The notes: generated by a model from the letters alone, not told the origin. DNA of 55,142 nucleotides from a bacterium (GCA_029945625.1 JAQSCW010000054.1:14083-69224); one strand, 5' to 3'; shown: positions 6,907 to 16,244, counted from the first letter of the stretch. A program made the numbers and translations.

Positions 6907-9813
6907 ATGCAAAAAATTATTATCCTTCTTTCTTTATTTGTTGCCAATTATATGATGGCACAAAATGGCAGGATCTCCGGAACTATTGTTGACTCAAAAA
7001 CCGGAGAAACCCTACCGGGAGCCACCATTATGGTAGAAGGCACCTTAAAAGGGGGTCAATCGGATTTTGACGGCAACTTCTCCATCAATCACGTGCCGGT
7101 TGGCAAGGTGACGCTGCTTGCCACTTATATTTCATATACTCCACTAAAAATATCAGACGTTATTGTTAAAGATAAAGAAGAAACAAAAGTTCATATAGGT
7201 TTAGAGCCGTCCTCTTCCAAAGATTTGGAAGAAATAACCGTAGTGGTTACCCTCAATAAAGAGAACAATACGGCGTTGGTACTTCAGCAGAAAAACAGCG
7301 CAAGTGTTAGCGATGGCATAAGTGCCGAAACCATTAAACGAACACCTGACAGGAACACCAGTGATGTTTTAAAACGCGTAAGTGGAGCTAGTATTCAGGA
7401 CAATAAATTTGCTATTGTGCGGGGTCTTAACGAACGTTACAATGCCGCTTACCTGAACGGGGCGCCATTGCCAAGTTCGGAGAGCGACCGAAAGGCGTTT
7501 GCATTTGATATATTTCCAAGCAACATGCTCGATAACCTGGTGATTACTAAAACAGCCAGACCCGACATGCCCGGAGAATTTGCAGGAGGCATCATTGATA
7601 TTTCCACAAAAAGTATCCCCGAAGCTAATTTTGTTTCTGCTTCCTTTTCGAGTGGTTATAATACAATCACCACCGGCAAAACAAAATTCTATTACAAAGG
7701 GGGAAGTACCGATTGGCTTGGAATTGATGATGGCACACGTCAAATGCCATCTCAGATTCCTTCAAGTACTGATTTTCCCACCAACCCTACCGGTAAAGCT
7801 AACCTTGCGAAATCACTTCCGGAGTCAGATTGGGGAGTTTACAACAAGAAATTTGCGCCCAACACCTCCTTCCAACTAACGGGTGGGTATAATTTCAAAA
7901 GGAAGGAAAAGGATTTTTTTGGGGTAATTGCCTCTGCAAGTTATAACAGAAATAACTCCTACTCAACCGCCCTGCGTAATTCATATTCCGACAACAATGA
8001 TCCCAACAGGCCTTCACAACTCGACGCGGTGTTTGAAGATAAGACTTACTCCTCGCAGGTATTAGCGGGCGCGCTCTTAAATCTGTCCTGTAAAATAAAT
8101 CCGAACAACATGCTGAGTTCGAAGAATCTTTACAGTATCAATTCTGATGATAGAACTATTTTGCGAAACGGAACGTCAAACCTTACGGAAGATAACAAGA
8201 ACCTTTCCAAATCGTATCTGTATTGGTTCACCGGTAACCAGATCGCTTCCTCTCAGTTAATCGGCGACCATTTTTTGCCATTTTTAAAATTGAAAGTAGA
8301 TTGGGTAGGCTCCTATAGTAAAGTAAAGCGGGAAGTCCCCAATTTAAGAAGAAATACCTATGGAAAATCTGAGACCTTCAGCGACCCTTCCAACCCTGAT
8401 CCGGCCGACACTACCTACCGCGCCATAATATCTCCAAGCAGTGTGGGGAACGATTATGGTGGGTACATGTTTTGGTCGAGCCTGGCTGAGAATATCAAGA
8501 GTTTTAAGTTTGATGTTTCCCGATCGTTTAAGGTCTCAAAAGATCTTATCATTGATGGAAAAACCGGAATGCAATTACAGGATCGTGCACGAACTTTTGA
8601 AGCACGACAGTTTGGTTACACCGAATACAATTCAGGAGCCACAAGGTTTTCGGGTGATTTATTATACCTGGATCAAAGCACTATTTTTGCCAATGAGAAC
8701 ATGGGCGAAATAGCCCCCGGTAAAGGTGGTTTTAAATTAACAGAAGGAACACACCCACAGGATTCGTATAAAGCCTCTTCCAATCTCAAAGCAGGTTATT
8801 TGATGGCTGACGTAAGATTAAAGCAGTGGTTTCGTGCAATTGTAGGAGCCAGAATAGAATCCTATAATCAAAAACTCACGTATCCCGATGAATCCTATCT
8901 CATTAATCAACATGAAGTAACAAAAGACACTACTGTTGTGGACGTTCTTCCTTCCGCTAATTTCATATTTTCCCTTACCGACAAACAAAATATCCGTCTC
9001 AGTTATTCTCAAACTCTAAATCGTCCGGAATTCAGAGAAATAGCTCCCTTCGGGTTTTATGATTTTAACACTCTTTTTTTTACCAGCGGAAATGACACGT
9101 TAAAAAGGGCCAAGATTACGAACTATGATTTTCGTTACGAGATCTTTCCGGGGAGAGGCCAATTATTTTCGCTTTCAAGTTTCTATAAAAATTTTGAGAA
9201 TCCCATTGAACAAATTGCAAGAACCAACGCAAATGAAATTTCTTATGCCAATTTGCCGCGAGCCATTTGTTATGGATTTGAATTGGAATACCGAATCATT
9301 TTAGGGACAATGTATCAAAATGACTCCAGCAAATTTGGTAAGTTCCTCGACAACCTCACGTTTTTTACCAATTTTGCGTACATCAAATCTGTGGTGGATG
9401 TTTCAAAACAAACCTCTAAACCCGCTGATGCGCCTAATACAAGAGCTCTGCAGGGACAATCTCCTTACCTTATTAACGCAGGAATATCATACATTGATAA
9501 TGAAAATGGTTACAGTTTAAGTGCTATTGTTAATCGCGTGGGACAGCGCATTTTGGTAGTAGGAAATTACGGGACGCAACTTGATATTTGGGAAAACGGA
9601 AGAACTGCTCTCGACCTCCAAGCCTCGAAAAGTTTCCTTAAAAAAAGGCTGGAAGTTCGGATCACGGCCAGAGACATCCTGGCGCGTACGCAACTCCAGT
9701 ACTTGTATAATAACAAAGACAACGACACGCGTCTAAACAAAACTAAAGATGATGTTATCCGAACGGTAAGGTGGGGCTCCACCTTTGCTTTACAAGTAAC
9801 TTACAAATTCTGA
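6907..9813 (+). CDS. TonB-dependent outer membrane receptor
   Basis: A 968-residue protein with a signal peptide ending near MMAQ (about residue 19). A carboxypeptidase-regulatory-like domain follows (about 22-105, ISGTIVDSKTGETLPGATIMVEG). A TonB-box-like segment (EEITVVVTLN), the plug (about 125-235, with TSDVLKRVSGASIQ and IVRGLNERYNAAYLNG) and a long beta barrel ending in the aromatic VTYKF complete it. It imports a scarce nutrient across the outer membrane using TonB energy. There is no SusD partner beside it; instead the next gene encodes a secreted beta-helix protein under a similar promoter. The phased repeats upstream and the PhoB-like regulator suggest control by phosphate or a similar starvation signal (inference). 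The ligand is unknown. Confidence 0.92.
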   Translation: MQKIIILLSLFVANYMMAQNGRISGTIVDSKTGETLPGATIMVEGTLKGGQSDFDGNFSINHVPVGKVTLLATYISYTPLKISDVIVKDKEETKVHIGLEPSSSKDLEEITVVVTLNKENNTALVLQQKNSASVSDGISAETIKRTPDRNTSDVLKRVSGASIQDNKFAIVRGLNERYNAAYLNGAPLPSSESDRKAFAFDIFPSNMLDNLVITKTARPDMPGEFAGGIIDISTKSIPEANFVSASFSSGYNTITTGKTKFYYKGGSTDWLGIDDGTRQMPSQIPSSTDFPTNPTGKANLAKSLPESDWGVYNKKFAPNTSFQLTGGYNFKRKEKDFFGVIASASYNRNNSYSTALRNSYSDNNDPNRPSQLDAVFEDKTYSSQVLAGALLNLSCKINPNNMLSSKNLYSINSDDRTILRNGTSNLTEDNKNLSKSYLYWFTGNQIASSQLIGDHFLPFLKLKVDWVGSYSKVKREVPNLRRNTYGKSETFSDPSNPDPADTTYRAIISPSSVGNDYGGYMFWSSLAENIKSFKFDVSRSFKVSKDLIIDGKTGMQLQDRARTFEARQFGYTEYNSGATRFSGDLLYLDQSTIFANENMGEIAPGKGGFKLTEGTHPQDSYKASSNLKAGYLMADVRLKQWFRAIVGARIESYNQKLTYPDESYLINQHEVTKDTTVVDVLPSANFIFSLTDKQNIRLSYSQTLNRPEFREIAPFGFYDFNTLFFTSGNDTLKRAKITNYDFRYEIFPGRGQLFSLSSFYKNFENPIEQIARTNANEISYANLPRAICYGFELEYRIILGTMYQNDSSKFGKFLDNLTFFTNFAYIKSVVDVSKQTSKPADAPNTRALQGQSPYLINAGISYIDNENGYSLSAIVNRVGQRILVVGNYGTQLDIWENGRTALDLQASKSFLKKRLEVRITARDILARTQLQYLYNNKDNDTRLNKTKDDVIRTVRWGSTFALQVTYKF

Positions 9814-9820
9814 ACGTAAC

Positions 9821-9869
9821 TTAACTCTGCCGTAACACAAACTTCATTGTTATTTAATTTCTGCGTAAT
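9821..9869 (+). promoter_or_regulatory. Five phased pentamers at 11-bp period (Pho-box-like)
   Basis: TTAAC 9821, GTAAC 9832, TTCAT 9843, TTAAT 9854 and GTAAT 9865 fall exactly 11 bp apart, starting 8 bp after the receptor stop codon. The phasing matches tandem PhoB-type binding. The region is AT-rich, so chance matches must be excluded statistically. Confidence 0.55.
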
Positions 9870-9937
9870 GGTAGGTCCATCTTCCGTTACGACATTTGTG
9901 GCATACTAAATGACATAATTATAAAAACACAAAACAC

Positions 9938-11914
9938 ATGAAGAAAATTTTATTTACGGCGCTATGTGCCATTACCTTTACGGGTAGTTTTTCGCAAACA
10001 CCCTTTCTAACAAAGACCTGCTATCGTGGCGCATTTGCTCCTGCTCCAACTCCTATGTGGACAGATACTTGGACCGAATGGGATCCGCAGAACAAAGTTT
10101 ATCCGGCACCCACCCAGAGCATCAGCTCAAATATTACCAGCAATACCACCTTCTCAACCGGTATCACCTATCTGTTGCAAGGACCTATATACGTTACCGG
10201 AAATTCAATTTTAACCATTCAGCCCGGTGTTGTGATCAGAGGAGCTACAATTCCTGCAGGTTCAGGTTTGTTTATAACAACCGGCTCAAAGTTAATGGCG
10301 ATGGGTACACGTACTGCTCCTATTGTGTTCACTTCCGACCAAGCACCGGGGAGCAGAAATCCTGGTGATTGGGGTGGTGTCATTTTATTGGGATTGGCCA
10401 ATAACAATAACCCATCGGGTATCAATAACATTGAAGGGATTACGCCAAGCTCACTCACTCAGTATGGTGGCGGTACAACGCCAAACGACAATGACAACTC
10501 GGGTGTTCTCAATTATGTAAGGATCGAATTTGGAGGGTATATCTATGCTCCTAATAAAGAAATTAATGGTTTAACCTTTGGAGCGGTAGGCCGCGGAACC
10601 ACCATTGATTATGTTCAATGTTCTTTCACCAATGACGATTCATTTGAATGGTTTGGTGGCACTGTGAATTGTAAACACCTGGTTGCTTACCGAGGTGTGG
10701 ATGACGATTTTGATACAGATAACGGATTTGGTGGTGCTGTTCAATTTTGTCTCGGCGTGCGCGATCCGCTTTTAGCTGACCCTACTTATGCGGCGGCTTC
10801 AGGTGCTTCAACCTCCGAAGGGTTTGAATCAGATAACGATCCAAACGGATCTACTTCAGATCCCAACACAAAAGCTATTTTCTCAAATGTTACGGATATT
10901 GGTCCGCTCAGGGGTGTGATTACCGCAACGGTGCATCCCGGTTTTCGTCGTGGTGCCCGAATTCGTAGAAATTCCTCTTTAAAGATCATCAACTCCATTT
11001 TAATGGATCATAAAACCCGTGGGGTATACATTGATGGCACTTTGAGTGAAAATAATGCAGCAGGCACTTCCACAAACACCTTATTGTTTAAGAACAATAT
11101 CGTGGCCAACTATGGTCAAAAAGCCTGTGAATCACAAACTGCATCAACGGCTTTTAACGCAACCATCAATGCGTGGGTAAAAGCCGGTGGTAACGACACC
11201 CTTCCATTCATTGGAGGAACTGCTTCCAACACTATTTTGGTAAATCCCTACAGCTACCTTAATCCGGATTACCGTCCCGCTCCGGGATCGCTGGCATTAT
11301 CGGGTGCAAGTTTTACCGATGTTTTAGTTGCTGCCGAAACCGGTACTTCATCTCCGCAAGTTGCACAAACTATTCCTTCTTCACAGTGTATTGGAAATGG
11401 TATCACTAACACGCCATTCACATTTGTGCCAAGCTCAACAGTATCGGCCGGATATTGTTCACTTACTTGGAGTGCTTCAGCCGGAGCTGTGCTTTCCAGC
11501 TCTACCGCACTTAACCCGAGTGTTACAATTTCAACTACTGGAACTTTTACCGTGTTTTTGATAGTAACCAACGAAAATGGCACAAGTTCAGTGCCACAAT
11601 CTATCACTACAACTACCTGTACAAATGTTGGTTTGAGCACGTTCGCTAAACAAAACGGTTTAGTTTCACTTTATCCTAATCCAAGCAGCGACCTCACTTC
11701 GTTGAAAGTTTCTGCAGAAAAAGCAGGATCGATAAGCATCTCAATTTATGATCTTACCGGTAAACTAGTTCAAAAATTGGTAGAAAACGGGGTAGTAGTT
11801 GCAGGCGAAAACACCTTCACTATAAATACGGCTGATTTCAATAACGGTATTTACTTTGTTACCTTAAATCATAGCGGCAGTAAGGAAACTGTTAAATTAG
11901 TTGTCAATCACTAA
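9938..11914 (+). CDS. Secreted beta-helix-like protein with type IX sorting domain
   Basis: A 658-residue protein with a signal peptide (MKKILFTALCAITFTGSFSQ). The body from about 60 to 440 has short repeated beta steps, such as ILTIQPGVVIRGATI, DWGGVILLG, SGVLNYVRIEFGG and TIDYVQCSFTNDDSFEWFGG, which suggests a right-handed parallel beta-helix. HLVAYRGVDDDFDTDNGFGG is an acidic loop that could bind a cation. A short Ig-like region follows. The C-terminus is a type IX sorting domain beginning at SLYPNPSSD and ending VKLVVNH. Proteins of this appearance often sit next to TonB receptors. With phased repeats in its own promoter, it probably captures or processes the same nutrient at the surface. 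Function is not established. Confidence 0.8.
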   Translation: MKKILFTALCAITFTGSFSQTPFLTKTCYRGAFAPAPTPMWTDTWTEWDPQNKVYPAPTQSISSNITSNTTFSTGITYLLQGPIYVTGNSILTIQPGVVIRGATIPAGSGLFITTGSKLMAMGTRTAPIVFTSDQAPGSRNPGDWGGVILLGLANNNNPSGINNIEGITPSSLTQYGGGTTPNDNDNSGVLNYVRIEFGGYIYAPNKEINGLTFGAVGRGTTIDYVQCSFTNDDSFEWFGGTVNCKHLVAYRGVDDDFDTDNGFGGAVQFCLGVRDPLLADPTYAAASGASTSEGFESDNDPNGSTSDPNTKAIFSNVTDIGPLRGVITATVHPGFRRGARIRRNSSLKIINSILMDHKTRGVYIDGTLSENNAAGTSTNTLLFKNNIVANYGQKACESQTASTAFNATINAWVKAGGNDTLPFIGGTASNTILVNPYSYLNPDYRPAPGSLALSGASFTDVLVAAETGTSSPQVAQTIPSSQCIGNGITNTPFTFVPSSTVSAGYCSLTWSASAGAVLSSSTALNPSVTISTTGTFTVFLIVTNENGTSSVPQSITTTTCTNVGLSTFAKQNGLVSLYPNPSSDLTSLKVSAEKAGSISISIYDLTGKLVQKLVENGVVVAGENTFTINTADFNNGIYFVTLNHSGSKETVKLVVNH

Positions 11915-11933
11915 AAATTTCTTGACTTCTTAA

Positions 11934-11968
11934 AATACTCCTGCTAATTTAGCAGGAGTATTTTTTTT
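11934..11968 (+). terminator. Strong intrinsic terminator abutting the next start codon
   Basis: AATACTCCTGCT (11934-11945) pairs perfectly with AGCAGGAGTATT (11951-11962) over 12 bp with a 5-nt loop, and the T run extends to 11968. The ATG of the next reading frame begins at 11969, with no space for a separate promoter or ribosome site after the hairpin. Confidence 0.9.
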
Positions 11969-12370
11969 ATGACTCAAAGAAAGATTACCTACGCGCTTAA
12001 TAAAATCAAAGTCGCTAAAAAAGCAGGGTTTCATATAGAAGCCCTCATTCGAAGCTATCATCTGAATGTAGAGCTCTTGCGTTACATGATGTTAATTGCC
12101 AACCCTGAACATTCTGCGAAAGACAAAAAAATAAAGGTGTTGGTAAAGCATTTTCAACAAGAAATAAGCCTTCACCCTGAACTAAAATCGATCATACATA
12201 ACAAATCCCTAAAATCACTGACTCCCTGGTTAGTTAAAATGGACCAGTTTTTCAAGGCCGCTAAACTTTCACATTTCTTTGAAACAAACGCATTACAGCA
12301 GGAAACAGAAAAAATATTCGGGATCCTGAATATCTCCGCCAACAAATTGTTTGTTAAACAAAAAGCATGA
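11969..12370 (+). CDS. Small basic helical protein of unknown function
   Basis: A 133-residue protein, lysine- and histidine-rich, with no signal peptide or membrane helix, predicted mainly helical (NKIKVAKKAGFHIEALIRSY, KVLVKHFQQEISLHPELKSI). I do not recognise a family. It starts directly after the T run of a terminator, so it is either expressed by read-through from the beta-helix gene, starts at a later codon, or is weakly expressed. It is followed by a promoter region with phased repeats and the second PhoB-like regulator, so it sits inside the presumed regulon. The start at 11969 is uncertain; there is no ribosome site to test it. Confidence 0.6.
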   Translation: MTQRKITYALNKIKVAKKAGFHIEALIRSYHLNVELLRYMMLIANPEHSAKDKKIKVLVKHFQQEISLHPELKSIIHNKSLKSLTPWLVKMDQFFKAAKLSHFFETNALQQETEKIFGILNISANKLFVKQKA

Positions 12371-12415
12371 AACCTCCGGTTTTATGATAACCCAAGGTAA
12401 GTAAACCTGTATCAT

Positions 12416-12453
12416 TTAATATTTAGTTAACGTTCTATTATCTCAGGCTTAAA
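12416..12453 (+). promoter_or_regulatory. Four phased pentamers at 11-bp period (Pho-box-like)
   Basis: TTAAT 12416, TTAAC 12427, TTATC 12438 and TTAAA 12449 are each exactly 11 bp apart and end 27 bp before the start of the second PhoB-like regulator. This is the third such site in the region. Confidence 0.55.
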
Positions 12454-12480
12454 CTTAAAGGTGAAACTTTACCTTTTAAG

Positions 12481-13164
12481 ATGAACCGGGAGAAGCATAG
12501 TATAGTTATAGTTGATAACAGCATTCAGGCCATGTTTAAAACTATAGAGAGCCTACGACTCTACTTCGAATCGGTTGTGGTTTTTAATTCGGAAGATGAT
12601 TTTCTAGAACACTTGAAGCATCAATCTGCCGACATCATTCTTCTAAATCTTGATCTTCAGCCAAACGACGCTCTTGCCATTTTGAAAGATGTACGAAACC
12701 GCAAATTAGAGCCGGCACCATTTGTTATCATTTACAGTGAAAAACAGGATGATTTTTTGCAGGAATTGGCCTTTAATTCAGGCGTAGACGGCTTTATCAA
12801 CTTTCATTTAAAAGGTTCTGTTATGCAACTGTTCCTGCGAAACATACTCCGTAGAAGAGTTAGTTCAGCACCACTCAAAACACGCGAAGTGCAATTGGAT
12901 GCTGACAAACATCTGGTGTACAAAAACGGTATACCTATTCAATTACCTAGAAAAGAATTTAAGCTTTTTGAGTTACTCTATAATAGTTCTGACAAATTTT
13001 TTAGCAAGAGAGAAATTGCTGCTATGATCTGGCAAGATGAGGCGGTTGCGGCCAAACGCACCATAGATGTTCATGTTTATAATATCAGGAGATTTTTTGG
13101 GAAACGGATTATTCAATCGAAAAAAGGTCGAGGGTACCGCATCAATAAAAAATTAACTGGTTAA
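12481..13164 (+). CDS. PhoB-like regulator with degenerate receiver domain
   Basis: A 227-residue protein of the same length and layout as the regulator at 6062-6745. The winged-helix half is close to it (LPRKEFKLFELLYNSSDKFF, RTIDVHVYNIRRFFGKR, KKGRGYRINKK). The receiver half has lost its chemistry. The acidic pair is reduced to a single aspartate in IVIVDNS, the phospho-acceptor position reads IILLNLDL (N for D), and the conserved lysine in the usual TKP position is replaced (FINFHLKGS). It therefore probably works without phosphotransfer, as an atypical or pseudo-receiver regulator. Phased TTAAC-type repeats directly upstream suggest control by the typical PhoB-like protein, or self-control. 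Confidence 0.85.
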   Translation: MNREKHSIVIVDNSIQAMFKTIESLRLYFESVVVFNSEDDFLEHLKHQSADIILLNLDLQPNDALAILKDVRNRKLEPAPFVIIYSEKQDDFLQELAFNSGVDGFINFHLKGSVMQLFLRNILRRRVSSAPLKTREVQLDADKHLVYKNGIPIQLPRKEFKLFELLYNSSDKFFSKREIAAMIWQDEAVAAKRTIDVHVYNIRRFFGKRIIQSKKGRGYRINKKLTG

Positions 13165-13177
13165 ATAGAGAGATCGC

Positions 13178-14128
13178 TCACAAGAGGATCAATTTCAATA
13201 CCTGCCTATTCGCATCAGAGCTCAAAATAAGATAATAAATTCCTTTAGCAAGTCCATCTACATTTACCTCGCCGGTATATTGAAGTGCGTCATAAGATGC
13301 GGCAACTAGTTTATGCCCGTTTACATCCCTCAACTCCATGTTCAAAAACGCCTCCACCGACGTTACGGTGACGGAGCCTCCGCACGAAGGATTTGGAAAA
13401 CACATCAATTTCCTATCAACTCCTGAATTACTGCACACTTCTTGTAAGGATGTAACAAGTGAAACGCTGTCCTTCACTGCACCGCTGATAGCCACATTGT
13501 CAATGCTGAAGTTACCGCCATTTGTCTCCGCATTCCATGCATAAAAACGCAAGGTAGTGGTGCCTGTCAAATTGCTAAATGCACTTCCGAAATTAATGAG
13601 ACTCCCTTTTTGATCAGATGCAGTTGACACACTATCGTAATTCCAAAAAAATACATTTGTTGGGATCACCGACAATTTTGTGCTACTCCCCGTGGCAGCA
13701 GTTAAGTCATTGCTGAAATTATCGAGACTGGACCGCACGCAGTAATTTCGTATGCCGGTGCCCGAGCGGCGCACAGCAAAACTAAGCGCATTCAAACTTA
13801 ATGTATACCCCGGCAGCACAGCTACACTCACTTCATAATACATCATTGCTGAAAGAGCGCCGGTATAAGCAGAATAAGAATCCACGGCATCAATGCCGCC
13901 AAGGGGCCAATCACTGAAAGAAAATCGGCCCGAGGCGCTTGGATTACTAGGTCCTCCAACGGCAGTAAAAGATCCAAATGCTAAGCCTACAACATTAGGG
14001 GCAGGTGTAGGGTCCACAATGCCGCTGCTACTTGTCACGTCAGTAAAGCCATAATTCACAAGAAAAGTCTGTGCATTTTGTGGGTTACAAAAAAATGTTA
14101 AGGCAATTATGGGTAAATTTCTTATCAT
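13178..14128 (-). CDS. Secreted protein with type IX sorting domain
   Basis: A 316-residue protein with a short hydrophobic leader (MIRNLPIIALTFFCNPQNAQ). The middle is a beta-rich, Ser/Thr/Gly-rich region with no recognised catalytic domain; FYAWNAETNGGNFSIDNVAISG resembles PEP-CTERM-like or jelly-roll surface modules in Bacteroidota. The C-terminus starts MCFPNPSCGG and ends VLKLILL, a type IX sorting domain. The protein is expected outside the cell or anchored on the surface. It is convergent with the preceding regulator (13 bp apart) and divergent from the thioredoxin-like gene across 56 bp, so both must use a compact shared promoter region. Confidence 0.75.
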   Translation of the reverse strand: MIRNLPIIALTFFCNPQNAQTFLVNYGFTDVTSSSGIVDPTPAPNVVGLAFGSFTAVGGPSNPSASGRFSFSDWPLGGIDAVDSYSAYTGALSAMMYYEVSVAVLPGYTLSLNALSFAVRRSGTGIRNYCVRSSLDNFSNDLTAATGSSTKLSVIPTNVFFWNYDSVSTASDQKGSLINFGSAFSNLTGTTTLRFYAWNAETNGGNFSIDNVAISGAVKDSVSLVTSLQEVCSNSGVDRKLMCFPNPSCGGSVTVTSVEAFLNMELRDVNGHKLVAASYDALQYTGEVNVDGLAKGIYYLILSSDANRQVLKLILL

Positions 14129-14184
14129 GCCAATAAGTTTTTAAATTTATACAAAAAAATACAATTCTGTTACAACAAACGCAC

Positions 14185-15213
14185 ATGGTGAAGACATCAT
14201 TTACTTTTTTAATTGCCCTTTTGATGGCAACACAGGCTTATTCGCAGCAAGAGGGGGGCCTCGTGAACTGGCTCAGTTTTAAAGAGGCTCAAGAAAAAAA
14301 CAAATTAGTTCAGCGGCCACTCTTAATCGATCTCTACACGGATTGGTGCGGGTGGTGTAAACACATGATGAAAACCACCTATTCCAATCCGGGCATCGCT
14401 AACTATATTAACACCAACTTTTATCCCGTAAAATTTGATGCCGAAACAAAAGATACGGTAGAGTATAACGGTAAGATCTACAAGCCCTTGTCGCCTGCTC
14501 CAAAAACCGCTCATGAGTTAACCATCAAGTTTTTGGGAAACAATCTCAGTTACCCTTCCACCATTTTCACCACCAATAAATACGACTATAATCTGTTGGT
14601 ACCCGGCTTTATTGAAGACAAGAAATTAGAACCACTACTTATTTTTATGGTTGAAAATGCTTGGCAAACGGCGGTATATGATGAGTTCAATAAGCACTTC
14701 CTGAATACCTTTTACGATACCGGTTTTGCAAAAACACCGGTTAAAGTGCATACCTTCAAAGAGCTTCAACTGTTACAGAAGAAAGCGCCAAAAAAGGTGC
14801 TCGTTTCTATCGGAACTGAGTTTTGTAATTCATGTAAGGTGATGAATCAAACTACATTTGTTGACACCACCATTGGCAAATACCTTAATAAGAATTTTTA
14901 TCTGGTGAAATTTGATGCCACCTCAACGGATACGATCCTGTTTAAAAACGAAAAATATTACAATGCCATCGTTAATAATTTCCCAATGCACACGCTTAGT
15001 TTGAAACTTAGCAACAACCGTTTTGCACTCCCTACCTTATGCGTACTCGACGAACAGTTAAATACCATTGATGCGCTCAATTTTTATCAGAGTCCCGAAA
15101 GACTGAAACCTATTTTAACCTATATTGGCAGTAACAGTTACAAAACAAAAACGTTTAACGATTTTATGCAGGAATATATGAATCCCGGTGCGCCGGCAAA
15201 AAAGAAAAAATGA
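14185..15213 (+). CDS. Secreted protein with two thioredoxin-like domains
   Basis: A 342-residue protein with a signal peptide (cleavage near QAYSQ, residue 21). The first thioredoxin-like domain has CGWC at 55-58 (DLYTDWCGWCKHM). The second has CNSC at 214-217 (IGTEFCNSCKVM). Each is followed by the same NTNFYPVKFDAET / NKNFYLVKFDATS segment, showing an internal duplication. The domains belong to the DUF255/thioredoxin_7-like group, acting in periplasmic disulfide or protein-folding redox work. The stop overlaps the next start as ATGA, so the membrane protein that follows is probably a partner, possibly supplying electrons or anchoring; this is inference. Confidence 0.82.
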   Translation: MVKTSFTFLIALLMATQAYSQQEGGLVNWLSFKEAQEKNKLVQRPLLIDLYTDWCGWCKHMMKTTYSNPGIANYINTNFYPVKFDAETKDTVEYNGKIYKPLSPAPKTAHELTIKFLGNNLSYPSTIFTTNKYDYNLLVPGFIEDKKLEPLLIFMVENAWQTAVYDEFNKHFLNTFYDTGFAKTPVKVHTFKELQLLQKKAPKKVLVSIGTEFCNSCKVMNQTTFVDTTIGKYLNKNFYLVKFDATSTDTILFKNEKYYNAIVNNFPMHTLSLKLSNNRFALPTLCVLDEQLNTIDALNFYQSPERLKPILTYIGSNSYKTKTFNDFMQEYMNPGAPAKKKK

Positions 15214-16169
15214 AGCCGGCAACCATTCACCATCTAAATAGTGGGCTAATACTCTTGTCATGCCTGGTGGCCTTCTACATTCCTTTTGAATTGTTTTTGT
15301 TTTCTTACGCCATTTTGGGTCCCTTACACTATTTAACGGAAATAGGATGGCTTCACAAGAAAAATTACTTCACAAAGGGAAAATATGATTTTGTGTTTCT
15401 GTCCCTTACCTGTGTTATTCTGGTTTACTGGACCTATAAGCCGCCAAAAGATTTTGGACTTACCGCCGATATCATTTTATTCAGTTTATTATCCTGTATT
15501 GCTTTTGTATTCATGAAAGACTGGCTTTACCGCTTTGTCATTATTGGTATGACGTTTGTGTGTGTTGGATTGCTGAACAACCTCCCGATGTATTACGTTT
15601 GGGTGGCGGTTTTTCTTCCTACTATTATTCATGTGTTTATTTTCACCTGGGCATTCATGCTTTATGGTGTGCTAAAAGAGCGATCCATTCCCGGTTTGAT
15701 TTCGGTTTTCACGTTGATTCTATGCACTTTTCTCATTCTTTTTTTTCAGCCAAGTTCCCTTAATTACGAAGTAAGTGAGTATACTCAGAAAAGTTATGTG
15801 CGGTTTGGCGATTTAAACGCAAACCTGATCAATTTTTTGGGGATTGACAAGCTTACCAGCATGAAACAGATCTTTACGCATAACGCCGGATTTGTGATTA
15901 TGCGGTTTATCGCTTTTGCCTATACGTATCACTATTTGAACTGGTTTTCAAAAACCTCCGTAATTAAGTGGCATCTGGTGCCTAAAAAGGTGCTGATGGG
16001 GACACTTTTGCTATGGCTCATTTCTGTGGCGCTCTACGTGTATGACTATAACCTGGGCATGAAAGTGCTTTTCTTTTTGAGTTTTCTGCATGTATTTTTA
16101 GAGTTTCCCCTCAACATTGTTTCTTTCACCGGCATCGGAAAAGAAATAATAGCATTGGGGAAACGCTGA
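15210..16169 (+). CDS. Polytopic membrane protein of unknown function
   Basis: A 319-residue protein with about eight to nine hydrophobic helices from residue 10 to the end. A histidine-containing stretch PLHYLTEIGWLHKKNYF lies near residue 35, and further histidines occur in HVFIFTWAFMLYG and YTYHYLNW. I recall similar uncharacterised Bacteroidota membrane proteins with the HYLTE motif but no assigned role. The four-base overlap with the double-thioredoxin gene implies translational coupling and a shared process in the cell envelope. The conserved histidines could bind heme or metal, which is speculation. Confidence 0.7.
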   Translation: MKPATIHHLNSGLILLSCLVAFYIPFELFLFSYAILGPLHYLTEIGWLHKKNYFTKGKYDFVFLSLTCVILVYWTYKPPKDFGLTADIILFSLLSCIAFVFMKDWLYRFVIIGMTFVCVGLLNNLPMYYVWVAVFLPTIIHVFIFTWAFMLYGVLKERSIPGLISVFTLILCTFLILFFQPSSLNYEVSEYTQKSYVRFGDLNANLINFLGIDKLTSMKQIFTHNAGFVIMRFIAFAYTYHYLNWFSKTSVIKWHLVPKKVLMGTLLLWLISVALYVYDYNLGMKVLFFLSFLHVFLEFPLNIVSFTGIGKEIIALGKR

Positions 16170-16214
16170 ATTGAGCCCCTGTGATTTTTGACTTGTTAAA
16201 ACATCAAGACTCAT

Positions 16215-16244
16215 AAAAAAGCCTTTATTATTTAGGGTTTTTTT
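16215..16244 (+). terminator. Weak terminator-like hairpin
   Basis: AAAAAAGCCT (16215-16224) faces AGGGTTTTTT (16234-16243) with one mismatch. This is an A/T-dominated stem with a T run, 46 bp after the membrane protein gene. Confidence 0.4.
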
